This document shows, one piece after another, positions 17,651-25,589 of a DNA stretch of 64,000 bases (the stretch's first letter is position 1; each line of letters opens with the position of its first letter). The stretch lies in assembly GCF_001612945.1 (NCBI RefSeq), contig NZ_BDBK01000004.1:248001-312000 (forward strand). Direction: 5' to 3'. The notes under the pieces are model-generated. The model was not told the DNA's origin, searched no databases, and saw nothing but the letters and a program-made list of their open reading frames with translations. Origin of the DNA: Nocardia inohanensis NBRC 100128. Lineage in GTDB: Bacteria; Actinomycetota; Actinomycetes; Mycobacteriales; Mycobacteriaceae. The translations under genes were made by a program, and so were the position numbers.

Positions 17651-18915
17651 TCTATTGGTGTGTGATTGTCGGGGCTCTTGCGAGTAACAGGATTGCCATG
17701 GGGGTCCGTCCGCTGTCCGGTCCCGTCACGGATCTCAACATGCGGATCCGCGCTGCCAGGCGCTCGCCCGCTCCCCTTCTTGATGGTGACCCGCACGATC
17801 CCGTTCTCGTCGGTGTATTTGATGGGGCCGTTCTCAGTCTGCGACCTGACCCAGCCTTGCCGCTGTGCGAAGTCCTCGAGCTCACTTGCCTTCGGCGTTC
17901 TGCCTTGGAAAAGATCCTCCAATTTTCCCGACTTAGCCGCCCGAGCACTGCCAAGCTTGCCGCGCAACCGCTCGAACAGGTCCTTGACCTTTTGTCGACC
18001 GTTGGCGAGAGCGGATTTTGCGTCACCGGCGATGCCTTTGAGCTGCGCGAGCTTTCGACTCTTCCAGAGCTTGACGGCCTCCTTGATCTTGCCTGCCCAC
18101 TTTTTCAGAGTGGCAACGCTTTTCACGGCAGTTACGGCACCCGCACCGAAGCTGACCGCAGTGGCGACGATGATGATCGCGGTGTCGATGGCCAGCTCTT
18201 CGGCTAGGTCGGACAGGAAGCCTTTGATCTCGTCGCGGAGTTCAGCGAGGGCGTCTCGGTAGTCGGTGCAGGACTTGGCTATGGCCTTACAGGAGTCCAG
18301 GAGTTGGGCTATGGAGTCTTCCAGGGACTTCAGGTCTTGGCGGGCTTGGATCGCGTCGGGGGCAGTCATGTTGTCGAACAGGCCGGCGGCGATGGTGATT
18401 TTGTCTTTGGCGTTGGTGTTTTGGTAGATGGTGCCGAGGCGGTCCCACGCGTCGGCGGCTTTGGCGAGTTTGTCGGTGTTGCCGTCGGGGACGGGGACGC
18501 CGATTTCGCTGAGTAGGCCGATGCTTTCGTCGATGATTCCCTTGCCGCTGCCGCCCGCCGAAGCGGGAACTGAGAAGGGGCCGAAGACCGGGGTGCCGCG
18601 GTCTGCGGGGCGGGTCGGTTGGGGGGTGCCTTGCAGGGTCGAGTCGGCTTGAGCGTGGTTGAAGCCGAGGTCGTTGAGGGCGCTGCCGTAGGCATTGAGG
18701 GTGGAGTGGACTTCGGCGAAGAAGGACACCATTTGGTAGGCGGAGGTGTCGTAGGAGGTGGCCCAGGCTTTGCCGTCTTCGTCGACACCCGCCATTGCGC
18801 CACAGCTGGAGAGCTCGCGGAATACGTACAGGAAGCTGTCGCGCAGCGCCTCGGCTGCGTCGAAACAGTTGGTGGCGGCCTGGTAGTAGCCCTTCGGGTC
18901 GACGTCCAACGGCAT
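17635..18915 (-). CDS. ESX-linked polymorphic toxin with C-terminal effector domain
   Basis: 426 residues. An N-terminal WXG-like helical region (about 1-100) precedes a Pro-rich linker (about 95-120), further helices, and a hydrophobic stretch (about 245-265, AIIIVATAVSFGAGAVTAV). A basic segment is followed by a C-terminal domain from about 345 with conserved-looking KYTDENG, DPHVEIRDGTGQR and a terminal KSPDNHTPIDW. The His/Arg/Lys/Asp pattern recalls RNase-type polymorphic toxins, but I cannot assign a named family. Upstream lie two WXG100 genes, the last ending one base before its start. The immunity gene overlaps its end. Export by an ESX system is inferred. Confidence 0.75.
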   Translation of the reverse strand: MPLDVDPKGYYQAATNCFDAAEALRDSFLYVFRELSSCGAMAGVDEDGKAWATSYDTSAYQMVSFFAEVHSTLNAYGSALNDLGFNHAQADSTLQGTPQPTRPADRGTPVFGPFSVPASAGGSGKGIIDESIGLLSEIGVPVPDGNTDKLAKAADAWDRLGTIYQNTNAKDKITIAAGLFDNMTAPDAIQARQDLKSLEDSIAQLLDSCKAIAKSCTDYRDALAELRDEIKGFLSDLAEELAIDTAIIIVATAVSFGAGAVTAVKSVATLKKWAGKIKEAVKLWKSRKLAQLKGIAGDAKSALANGRQKVKDLFERLRGKLGSARAAKSGKLEDLFQGRTPKASELEDFAQRQGWVRSQTENGPIKYTDENGIVRVTIKKGSGRAPGSADPHVEIRDGTGQRTDPHGNPVTRKSPDNHTPIDWDLP

Positions 18916-18916
18916 G

Positions 18917-19216
18917 TCAGACGCCCAGGATTCGCAGGTTCGCGGCTACCGCGCCGGTGTATGCCTGGTGGGCGGTTTTCACCGACGCTTGAACCGCGGT
19001 GAGTCCTTCTTGCACGTCGGTGGCACCGGTGTGCCATTTCGCGTGCGCCTCGGCGTAGGCGGCGGCTGCGCCACCGCTCCAAGTCGCGCCGACTTCCTTG
19101 GCTTTCTGATCAATGGCCGTGAGTTGGTCGGCGATGAATCCGGCGAGACCGCCGATGCGGGCGGCCAGGTTGTCGAGTTTTTCGAGGTCGACCGAGTAGG
19201 CCGAGGCGTCTTCCAT
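18917..19216 (-). CDS. WXG100 protein of the toxin module
   Basis: 99 residues, the classic WXG100 size. Two helices are joined by the W-S-G turn (GATWSGGAAAAYAEAHAKW). It probably acts as the secretion partner of the toxin encoded one base downstream. It follows the other WXG-like gene by 13 bases, forming a three-gene export unit. Confidence 0.88.
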   Translation of the reverse strand: MEDASAYSVDLEKLDNLAARIGGLAGFIADQLTAIDQKAKEVGATWSGGAAAAYAEAHAKWHTGATDVQEGLTAVQASVKTAHQAYTGAVAANLRILGV

Positions 19217-19229
19217 CGGATTCCCCTGG

Positions 19230-19541
19230 TTACGGCAGGTCGAGCGAGCTCACGCCCGCCGCGAACGATTGATCGGTGGCGCGAACGGTGTCGGCGGTGA
19301 CGCCCAGACTGGCCGCCAATTCGAAGAGGGCATCCCAGATCTGCACCGCACCCTCATGAAACTCCGCCCAGCCACTACCGAATGCCTTTGCGTTATTGCC
19401 GATCCAGCGGCCGAGCATGTCCCGCACATCGTCATCGAGCGCGACATAACCATCACGGCACTGCGTGGCGACGTCATACGCCAGCCGACCCAACGCCTGA
19501 ACCTCATCCGGCTGCACGGACAGCGACGGCGCTTCGCCCAC
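19230..19541 (-). CDS. WXG100-like protein, first gene of the toxin module
   Basis: 103 residues from GTG 19541 (VGEAPSLSVQPDEVQALGRLAYDVATQ), with AAGGGGG about 8 bases upstream. An upstream in-frame GTG at 19580 gives 116 residues. The hairpin turn is W-I-G (LGRWIGNNAKAFGSGWAEF). It probably pairs with the WXG100 protein encoded immediately downstream. No transcription signal could be recognised in the 118 bases up to the orphan immunity gene. Confidence 0.8.
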   Translation of the reverse strand: MGEAPSLSVQPDEVQALGRLAYDVATQCRDGYVALDDDVRDMLGRWIGNNAKAFGSGWAEFHEGAVQIWDALFELAASLGVTADTVRATDQSFAAGVSSLDLP

Positions 19542-19659
19542 CAACCCAGCCCCCTTCAAGCCAGCGATCTTCCGGCACACCGTACCTGAACTGCGATCAT
19601 CCGGAAATCACCAGGGCAACGACAACCACCACTTCGCGCACGGCAACGTCCGGGCGTGT

Positions 19660-20049
19660 TTACCGACAGTCTCTGGCGGAGACCACGAACTCGGGGTCGG
19701 TAGAACTCCGAATCCGCACGATCCCCCAGTCACCCTCAGCCGAATACACGCCGTCGGCCCAGGTAAGGGCGTCGATATTGCCGAGGTCCTCGGTACCGGT
19801 GGCGTCTCCGGAGCGGCGGTCCGAGCGGTCCAGCCACTCGACTGCGCTGACATTCGTAAAAATCAGCTCAGCCTCGACATAGCAGTACTGCTCACCAGAG
19901 ATGGGATTGCGGTAGTTGGGGCGTTCGGGGGTCAGCACTGCCTCGAGCACGAAACGGAACCCGCCTGGCTCTTCGACGATGTCCAGCACATAGCTGTCCT
20001 CCAGGTAGATGCCGGAGAGAGCGGGATAGTCGGTGTAGTCGCGAGCCAT
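19660..20049 (-). CDS. Orphan immunity protein B (paralogue of immunity A)
   Basis: 129 residues from ATG 20049 (MARDYTDYPALSGIYLEDSYVL). The frame is open upstream to 20280, but similarity to immunity A starts here. Blocks such as GIYLEDSYV, FVLEAVLTP and DATGTEDLGNID are identical in both copies. Unlike copy A it lies upstream of the WXG pair and has no toxin of its own beside it, as in tandem arrays where extra immunity genes guard against variant toxins of other strains. Its C-terminus (SARDCR) differs from that of copy A. Confidence 0.7.
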   Translation of the reverse strand: MARDYTDYPALSGIYLEDSYVLDIVEEPGGFRFVLEAVLTPERPNYRNPISGEQYCYVEAELIFTNVSAVEWLDRSDRRSGDATGTEDLGNIDALTWADGVYSAEGDWGIVRIRSSTDPEFVVSARDCR

Positions 20050-20239
20050 GGTGGGACCCAAACTACTGCTGGTTGCAGGCGTTGCCGGTGAGGGCGGCGG
20101 GGCGGTGCTGATGTCGGCGGAGATGGTCGGCTCGGGGTCTCTCCATCGGAAGAGTTGGAAGTGGGGACCTATGTCCCTGATGGGAGGGAGGGTGGGGCGG
20201 CGAGACTCGGGGCCGACGACGATATGTGGTGGAGGCACG

Positions 20240-21013
20240 ATGATTTCGACTGGGCGTAAGCGAATCGAGTTGGGGTTCAACCTTTCTTATTTGGTTGTTG
20301 TTTGGGGGGTGGCGGTTGCCATGTGGCGGCGGCGCGATCGGGTTCCGGTTGAGCGGAGGGCGGAGGCGGAGCGGTGGCGGGAGGCGTTCACGCTGCTGGC
20401 GGTGGGTGATACCGGGCATTTGGCTTTGCGGGCGGTGTCGATGGGGCGTGGGGAGGGGAAGGGGTTTGTCAGTTATCGCGGGCAGCGGGCCAGCTTGATC
20501 GGGTTGGGCGAGATGGCGACTTCGATCACCATCACGCTGTTTTATGTGCTCAGCTTGGATGCTTGGCGGCTGCGGTTCCGGAAGTCGTGGGATCGGTTCA
20601 GTGGGGCGTTGCTGGGATTGTCGATGGTGCGGCTGTTGATGCTGGCGATGCCGTTCAATCGGTGGGATCGGGATCAGACGCCCGAAGGGTGGGGCGTGGA
20701 ACGCAATCTGCCGCTGCTCGCGGTGGGGGCCGGCGAGGTGGTGTTGATGCGACGGGACGCGGACCGGGCGGGGGACCGGACTTTCCGAGCCGTCGCCGAT
20801 GCGATGGCCGCGTCCTTCGCCTGCTATCTGCCGGTGGTGTTGTTCGCGCGGCGGATCCCCCAGCTCGGGCTGTTGATGATTCCTAAAACGCTGGCCTACC
20901 TGTACATGGCGATTCGCGTGTACGCCGACCTGTTCCGTGGCGGCTCCCCCGAGTCCGCGCCGACCGACGGTCGCCCGCGACACCGTCTACCCTTAGCGAA
21001 ATCTGTTAGCTGA
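20240..21013 (+). CDS. Multi-pass membrane protein of unknown function
   Basis: 257 residues from ATG 20240, preceded by GGAGG at a good distance. A longer frame to 20048 would overlap the start of the immunity gene and is rejected. Hydrophobic segments near residues 14-30, 95-118, 130-150, 170-180 and 195-230 suggest five or six helices, with Arg-rich cytosolic loops. No family is recognised. It is followed after 15 bases by an alpha/beta hydrolase on the same strand, so the two may be co-transcribed. Confidence 0.65.
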   Translation: MISTGRKRIELGFNLSYLVVVWGVAVAMWRRRDRVPVERRAEAERWREAFTLLAVGDTGHLALRAVSMGRGEGKGFVSYRGQRASLIGLGEMATSITITLFYVLSLDAWRLRFRKSWDRFSGALLGLSMVRLLMLAMPFNRWDRDQTPEGWGVERNLPLLAVGAGEVVLMRRDADRAGDRTFRAVADAMAASFACYLPVVLFARRIPQLGLLMIPKTLAYLYMAIRVYADLFRGGSPESAPTDGRPRHRLPLAKSVS

Positions 21014-21028
21014 CAAAGGGGTTGGGCT

Positions 21029-21838
21029 GTGCCCTTCGTGACCACCGATGACGGAACCAAGGTTCACTACCTGGATACCGAGACCGACGGGCCGGCTTTG
21101 CTGTTGGGGCACGGGTTCTTCATGGATGCGGAGATGTGGGAGCCGCAGTTGGACGGGCTGGCCGAACGGTATCGGGTGATCGCGGTGGATGCTCGGGGGC
21201 ATGGGCGGACCGAGGATTCCGGGAAGGCCTTCACCTACTGGGATATGGCGTGGGATTCGTGGCGGATCGCCGACGAGCTCGGATTGGATCGCGTTGTGCT
21301 GGGCGGGCTTTCGCAAGGCGGGTTCACCGCGCTGCGGATGGCGTTGCTGCAACCGGGACGGACGCAGGGGCTGGTGCTGATCGGGACTACCGGGGCCGCC
21401 TACACCGAGCAGGAGCGAGAAGGGTACGAGCGGGTCATCGTCAAGAGTTGGGTGGGTGGCATGGTGCCGATCGACGACATCGCGCTGCCGATGGCGGCGG
21501 TGATGATCGGCGGGGATCGGGAGCGGCATCAGCGGCCGTGGGTGGAGAAGTGGCGGGCGAGTGACCGGGGGCGGTTGGGGCTGGCGGCACGGTGCCTGAT
21601 CGATCGGGAGGACATCAGCGGGATGCTCGGGGAGATCTCCGTGCCCGCGCTGCTGTTGCGGGGGATCGGGGATCAGGCGTTCAGTCATGAGCAGATGCGT
21701 GCGCTGGCGGCGGGGTTGGGCGGGCCGGCGCGGCTCGAGACGATTTCGGCCGATACGGCGGCGCACATCTGCAACCTCACGCATCCCGAGCTGGTTACGC
21801 CTGCGATCCGGGAATTCTTGGAGGGGCTGCCCGCCTGA
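21029..21838 (+). CDS. Alpha/beta-fold hydrolase
   Basis: 269 residues from a GTG start. It has a typical lipase/epoxide-hydrolase-like core: the oxyanion region LLLGHGFFMD, the nucleophile elbow G-G-L-S-Q-G-G (Ser near residue 97), a likely acid in LLRGIGDQAF and a His near the C-terminus (AAHICNLTHPE). The substrate cannot be predicted. It is convergent with the XRE regulator, with stop codons adjacent. Confidence 0.9.
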   Translation: MPFVTTDDGTKVHYLDTETDGPALLLGHGFFMDAEMWEPQLDGLAERYRVIAVDARGHGRTEDSGKAFTYWDMAWDSWRIADELGLDRVVLGGLSQGGFTALRMALLQPGRTQGLVLIGTTGAAYTEQEREGYERVIVKSWVGGMVPIDDIALPMAAVMIGGDRERHQRPWVEKWRASDRGRLGLAARCLIDREDISGMLGEISVPALLLRGIGDQAFSHEQMRALAAGLGGPARLETISADTAAHICNLTHPELVTPAIREFLEGLPA

Positions 21839-22561
21839 TCAGTCGCTGCCGGAGGGGAAGGCGAGGACCAGCCAGCCCGAGGCCGCCGGAATGAGCGATT
21901 CGCGCAGCACGGTCATGGTTCCGGTGCGCGGCGACCAGACCCGGCGGTCACCGTCGGGCTTGCGGGTATAGACGACGCCGGAATCCCAGAGTCGGCGGAA
22001 TTCACCGGAACTCGCCGCCAGTTCGCGGACGATCCAGGCGCTGCCTTCGTGGCCCGGCGCGGCTCCGAAGTGATGGCGCAGCAGGCCCACGATGACGGTG
22101 GCCTCGAATTGCCAGCCCGGCAAGACCAATTTGGCGCGCGGGTCCTCGAACATCCAGTGCGGCTGGGTTTTCGCCTCCGCCAGCCCCGGCAACATTTCGC
22201 GATAGCGCTCGTTGGAAGCGGCGACGCGCCAATTCACCAGCCAGGCAGCCGGAATCGCGGTGAGCCGATCGAGCAGGGTGGTCATGTCCTGCGCGGAAGC
22301 CGCGTCACCGAGCGCGCCCGGCCGGCCCGCCAGTGCGCGCAGATGCGCCCGCTCGTGTTCGTCATCGCAGACCGCATCGGCCAACCCGGTCAGCGCGCGG
22401 TCGCCGACATTGACCTTGTCGCCCTGCTCGAGCTTCTGCACGGTGCCGAGGCCGAGATAGGCGTGCTGCGCCAATTGCCGTTGCGTCCACCCACGCCGGA
22501 CCCGGAGCCGCTTCACGTACGCGGCGAGTGTCGGCATTTCGACTTCGGTGCCGACGTGCAT
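21839..22561 (-). CDS. XRE-family regulator with MmyB-like ligand domain
   Basis: 240 residues (or 232 from the Met of PTLAAYVKRLRVRRGW). The HTH spans about 12-65 (LRVRRGWTQRQLAQHAYLGLGTVQKLEQG). The C-terminal part (from about 100; LLDRLTAIPAAWLVNWRVAASNERYREMLPG) resembles the MmyB-type ligand-binding domain of actinobacterial XRE regulators. These regulators often control an adjacent oxidoreductase or hydrolase, here possibly the convergent alpha/beta hydrolase. Confidence 0.85.
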   Translation of the reverse strand: MHVGTEVEMPTLAAYVKRLRVRRGWTQRQLAQHAYLGLGTVQKLEQGDKVNVGDRALTGLADAVCDDEHERAHLRALAGRPGALGDAASAQDMTTLLDRLTAIPAAWLVNWRVAASNERYREMLPGLAEAKTQPHWMFEDPRAKLVLPGWQFEATVIVGLLRHHFGAAPGHEGSAWIVRELAASSGEFRRLWDSGVVYTRKPDGDRRVWSPRTGTMTVLRESLIPAASGWLVLAFPSGSD

Positions 22562-22572
22562 CTATGACCCTT

Positions 22573-22647
22573 TGCGCCAGTGGGGGATTCGAACTCCCCC
22601 GCGCCGGGGGGAGAGTGCCCGACGCTACCACCAGGTTGGGCCAGCGA
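22573..22647 (-). pseudogene. Degenerate tRNA-like sequence
   Basis: The minus strand carries a T-arm-like GGGGGAGTTCGAATCCCCC, a D-loop-like CTGGTGGTAG and partly pairing ends (CGCTGG with CTGGCG). T-stem, D-stem and anticodon arm do not fold into a clean cloverleaf. It looks like a decayed tRNA or a tRNA-derived fragment rather than a working gene. No anticodon can be assigned. Confidence 0.3.
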
Positions 22648-22989
22648 CAGATCTTGCCGCCGCCCGCATCCCGTTGACAGGATCGGTGCGCGGCGATGCC
22701 CTGGCCGCACTATGGAGGGGACGGCCAGGTTTCGCCCACCATTCGAATATGGAAGGTGTTGTGGCCGAAGCGCACTCGATTGCCAGGATCGGGCGTGATT
22801 GCTACGGGAGTTGATCAGACGCGCAGGGGGCTGATCTCGACCGCGCCGGGCTGGGCGAAGGTGACCGCGCCGAGTCTGCGCCAATCCCACACCGCGCGTC
22901 GCGAAGTGGTGTTGTCAGGCGGGTGACGACGATTTCGTCGACTATCCGGCGGGATAGCAACGTATAGCATCGGTCGCTATCATGGGCTC
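22648..22989. other. Intergenic region before the toxin-antitoxin pair
   Basis: There is no convincing gene in these ~340 bases, only short overlapping frames without ribosome binding sites. The last 50 bases contain the nested inverted repeats described as the antitoxin operator and an AT-rich core (TATAGCAT, 22963-22970) that may be the -10 region. Confidence 0.5.
22942..22981 (+). promoter_or_regulatory. Nested inverted repeats, likely antitoxin operator
   Basis: CTATCC (22942-22947) faces GGATAG (22952-22957) across four bases. The overlapping GATAGC (22953-22958) faces GCTATC (22976-22981). A further ATAGC lies between them. The repeats end nine bases before the antitoxin ATG and cover a plausible -10, as expected for autorepression by a Phd/VapB-VapC complex. 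Confidence 0.6.
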
Positions 22990-23244
22990 ATGACGAAGTC
23001 GATCACACAGGCCGAACTGCGCAACGGCAGCGCGGGGGTGATGGACGCGCTGGAGGCCGGCGAGGACTTCGTCATCACCCGCAATGGAAGACCGGTAGGC
23101 GAGCTACGCCCGATCTCTCCGCGACGGGATCTGACCGTTGCCGAGCTCAAAGCACGACTGGCCCGTATCGGCCGCAGCGGTGGTAGCGCGGAGGAACGAG
23201 CGGAAATCGACGCGGTATTCGGGGAGGACCGGCTCGATGACTGA
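22990..23244 (+). CDS. Phd/YefM-type antitoxin (VapB-like)
   Basis: 84 residues (MTKSITQAELRNGSAGVMDALEAGEDFVITRNGRPVGEL). The N-terminal Phd/YefM DNA-binding fold is followed by an acidic C-terminal tail that would wrap the toxin. It overlaps the toxin gene by eight bases. The product probably represses its own promoter via the repeats just upstream. Confidence 0.9.
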   Translation: MTKSITQAELRNGSAGVMDALEAGEDFVITRNGRPVGELRPISPRRDLTVAELKARLARIGRSGGSAEERAEIDAVFGEDRLDD

Positions 23245-23656
23245 ATCAGGAACCGGAGGGCGGATTCCGGAGGGACTGCTCGATACCTGCGTTCTCATCG
23301 ACATCGACACCATCGATGACGCACTACTGCCCGTCCGAGCGAAGATCAGCACGATCACCCTCGCGGAACTCGGATTGGGAATCGCCGTCGCGTCGACGCC
23401 GGCGGCACTCGCCCTGCGCACCGAGCGTCTGCTCGCTATCGAGCACGGGTTCGACGCCCTTCCGTTCTGTACGGCGGCGGCGCGGCGGTTCACATCGATG
23501 ACGAAGCTGGTTGTCGCCGCCGGGCGCAGCCCGAAGCCACGCCGCATGGACTTGATGATCGCCGCCATCGCATCGGCGAACGATCTCCCACTCTTCACCC
23601 GCAACGCCGACGACTTCAAAGATCTGGATCCACTGCTCACGACGATCGCGGTCTGA
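23237..23656 (+). CDS. VapC-type PIN-domain ribonuclease toxin
   Basis: 139 residues from ATG 23237. PIN-domain acidic residues are seen in LLDTCVLID, in TLAELGLG, in RRMDLMIAA and in the C-terminal 'FTRNADDF'. These coordinate Mg2+ for RNA cleavage, usually of tRNA or rRNA. It overlaps the antitoxin gene by eight bases, so translation is coupled. It is convergent with the ribosomal operon and separated from rpsN by a strong bidirectional hairpin. Confidence 0.92.
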   Translation: MTESGTGGRIPEGLLDTCVLIDIDTIDDALLPVRAKISTITLAELGLGIAVASTPAALALRTERLLAIEHGFDALPFCTAAARRFTSMTKLVVAAGRSPKPRRMDLMIAAIASANDLPLFTRNADDFKDLDPLLTTIAV

Positions 23657-23678
23657 CGAAACGAATTCGGGCACAACG

Positions 23679-23718
23679 ACAAGGGCCCTCTCGAGTCGAG
23701 ACTCGGGAGGGCCCTTGT
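23679..23718 (-). terminator. Strong hairpin after rpsN (probably bidirectional)
   Basis: Arms 23679-23696 and 23701-23718 pair over 18 positions with a single mismatch around a 4-base loop. On the minus strand the stem is followed by a U/G-rich tract (CGUUGUG). It lies between the convergent vapC and rpsN and should end both transcripts. Confidence 0.85.
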
Positions 23719-23750
23719 GGGTTCAGTGTGCCGGCTTCACCAGGGGTGAA

Positions 23751-23936
23751 TTACCAGGACGACTTGGGAACGCCCGGGAGTTCGCCGCGGTGGGCCATCT
23801 CGCGCAGGCAGACACGGCAGAGGCCGAACTTGCGGTAGACGGCGTGCGGGCGGCCGCAGCGCTGGCAGCGGGTGTAGGCGCGCACCGCGAACTTCGGCTT
23901 GGCGTTGGCCTTGTTGACGAGAGCCTTCTTAGCCAT
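23751..23936 (-). CDS. rpsN: 30S ribosomal protein S14, zinc type
   Basis: 61 residues ([31 protein letters not shown]). This short zinc-binding S14 has two CxxC pairs (CQRC and CRVC). It is the last gene of the proximal half-operon. In the usual spc order rpsH follows directly, but here a terminator and about 6.9 kb of other DNA intervene. Confidence 0.97.
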   Translation of the reverse strand: MAKKALVNKANAKPKFAVRAYTRCQRCGRPHAVYRKFGLCRVCLREMAHRGELPGVPKSSW

Positions 23937-23939
23937 GGA

Positions 23940-24506
23940 TCAGTTCTCCTTGAACGGGAAGCCGAGGTGCTTGAGCAGGGCACGGCCTTCTTCGTTGTTG
24001 GTGGCCGTGGTGACCACGGTGATGTCCATACCACGGGGACGGTCGATCTTGTCGACGTCGATCTCGTGGAACATGGACTGCTCGGAGAGACCGAAGGTGT
24101 AGTTGCCGTGGCCGTCGAACTGCTTCGGCGACAGGCCGCGGAAGTCACGGATACGGGGGAGGGCGATCGAGATCAGGCGATCGAGGAACTCCCACATGCG
24201 GTCGCCGCGGAGAGTGACCTTCGCGCCGATCGGCATGCCTTCGCGCAGCTTGAACTGAGCGATGGACTTGGTGGCCTTGCGGATCTCGGGCTTCTGGCCG
24301 GTGATCAGGGTGAGGTCGGCGACCGCACCGTTGATCAGCTTCGCGTCACGGGCGGCGTCGCCGACACCCATGTTCACGACGACCTTGACGACGCCGGGGA
24401 TCTGCATGACGTTGGCGAAGTTGAATTCTTCGTTCAGCGCCGGGCGGATCTCTTCGCGGTAGCGGGTCTTCAGGCGCGGCTGCACCTTGTTTTCGGTCGA
24501 AGTCAT
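23940..24506 (-). CDS. rplE: 50S ribosomal protein L5
   Basis: 188 residues from ATG 24506 ([24 protein letters not shown]). It is a standard L5, which binds 5S rRNA and contacts P-site tRNA, with the motif '[22 protein letters not shown]'. An in-frame extension to 24560 overlaps rplX and is rejected. It is one base downstream of rplX and three bases upstream of rpsN. Confidence 0.97.
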   Translation of the reverse strand: MTSTENKVQPRLKTRYREEIRPALNEEFNFANVMQIPGVVKVVVNMGVGDAARDAKLINGAVADLTLITGQKPEIRKATKSIAQFKLREGMPIGAKVTLRGDRMWEFLDRLISIALPRIRDFRGLSPKQFDGHGNYTFGLSEQSMFHEIDVDKIDRPRGMDITVVTTATNNEEGRALLKHLGFPFKEN

Positions 24507-24507
24507 C

Positions 24508-24822
24508 TCAGATGTCCTTCCCGTTACGACGGGAGATGCGAACGCGCTTGCCGTTCTCATCGGTGCGGTAACCCACGCGGGTCGGGTTGCCGTCGGAGTC
24601 GACGACCATCACGTTGGAGGCCTGGATCGGCGCTTCCTGCGTGACGATGCCGCCCGAGCTGGCACCACGCTGGTTCGCGGAATTCGCGACGTGCTTCTTG
24701 ATGCGGTTCACGCCCTCGACGAGGAGCTTGCCGGTCGCGGGGAAAGCCTGAATGACCTTGCCCTTCGCGCCCTTGTCCTTGCCCGAGATGACGATAACGG
24801 TGTCGCCCTTGTGCACCTTCAT
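24508..24822 (-). CDS. rplX: 50S ribosomal protein L24
   Basis: 104 residues ([39 protein letters not shown]) with the N-terminal KOW motif. It is an assembly initiator that binds the 5' domain of 23S rRNA. It is two bases after rplN. Confidence 0.97.
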   Translation of the reverse strand: MKVHKGDTVIVISGKDKGAKGKVIQAFPATGKLLVEGVNRIKKHVANSANQRGASSGGIVTQEAPIQASNVMVVDSDGNPTRVGYRTDENGKRVRISRRNGKDI

Positions 24823-24824
24823 GG

Positions 24825-25193
<369 letters not shown>

Positions 25194-25353
25194 TTCAGCT
25201 CCTCCTAGACCTGGACGAAATGCACGCCGGATTGCCGACCCGACGGGCATGGTCAGTTGCCCTTCAAACGCGCGCCTGCCAGCGGTTTTCACCGATCTGG
25301 AAAGACCGAACCGCTGTGGGTTCGCGGCCGAAGTGCGGGCATAGCTCCCGCAG

Positions 25354-25400
25354 GCAACCGGTCTAGTGTAGCGATCCCCCTGTTCGGGGAGAAATCGGGG
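25354..25400 (-). promoter_or_regulatory. Promoter of rplN-rpsN
   Basis: On the minus strand it contains CTACACTAGACCGGTTGC (25371-25354), identical over 18 bp to the rpsH promoter core, with TACACT as the -10. TTCTCC lies 17 bases further up, and CCCCGATTT sits at the same offset as in the rpsH promoter. The spacer contains a small dyad (TCCCC/GGGGA, 25375-25390). Another dyad (TCGGGGG/CCCCCGA) lies at 25395-25412. The rest of the 396-base gap up to the M13 gene holds nothing recognisable. Confidence 0.75.
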
Positions 25401-25589
25401 GCAAGCCCCCGAACCCCCATAAGGGGAGGCGAACCGGTTTCGGGAGGGGACGCGCGGCCGCGCGGGGAGGGAGTGCGGTCCGAGCAGGCCGACACAATCG
25501 CAGGTTCAGGTCTTCCTCAGGAGGAACGGTTAGCGTCGGCGCGAAGCTACGTCCGAGCAATGTCCGATTATCCGGAAGAGGAGATCGCG

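Noticed and set aside
25257..25589. N-terminal extension of the first M13 peptidase frame
   Set aside because: It would run through the rplN promoter and place >100 unrelated residues before the export signal; the TTG at 25590 aligns with the start of the paralogue.
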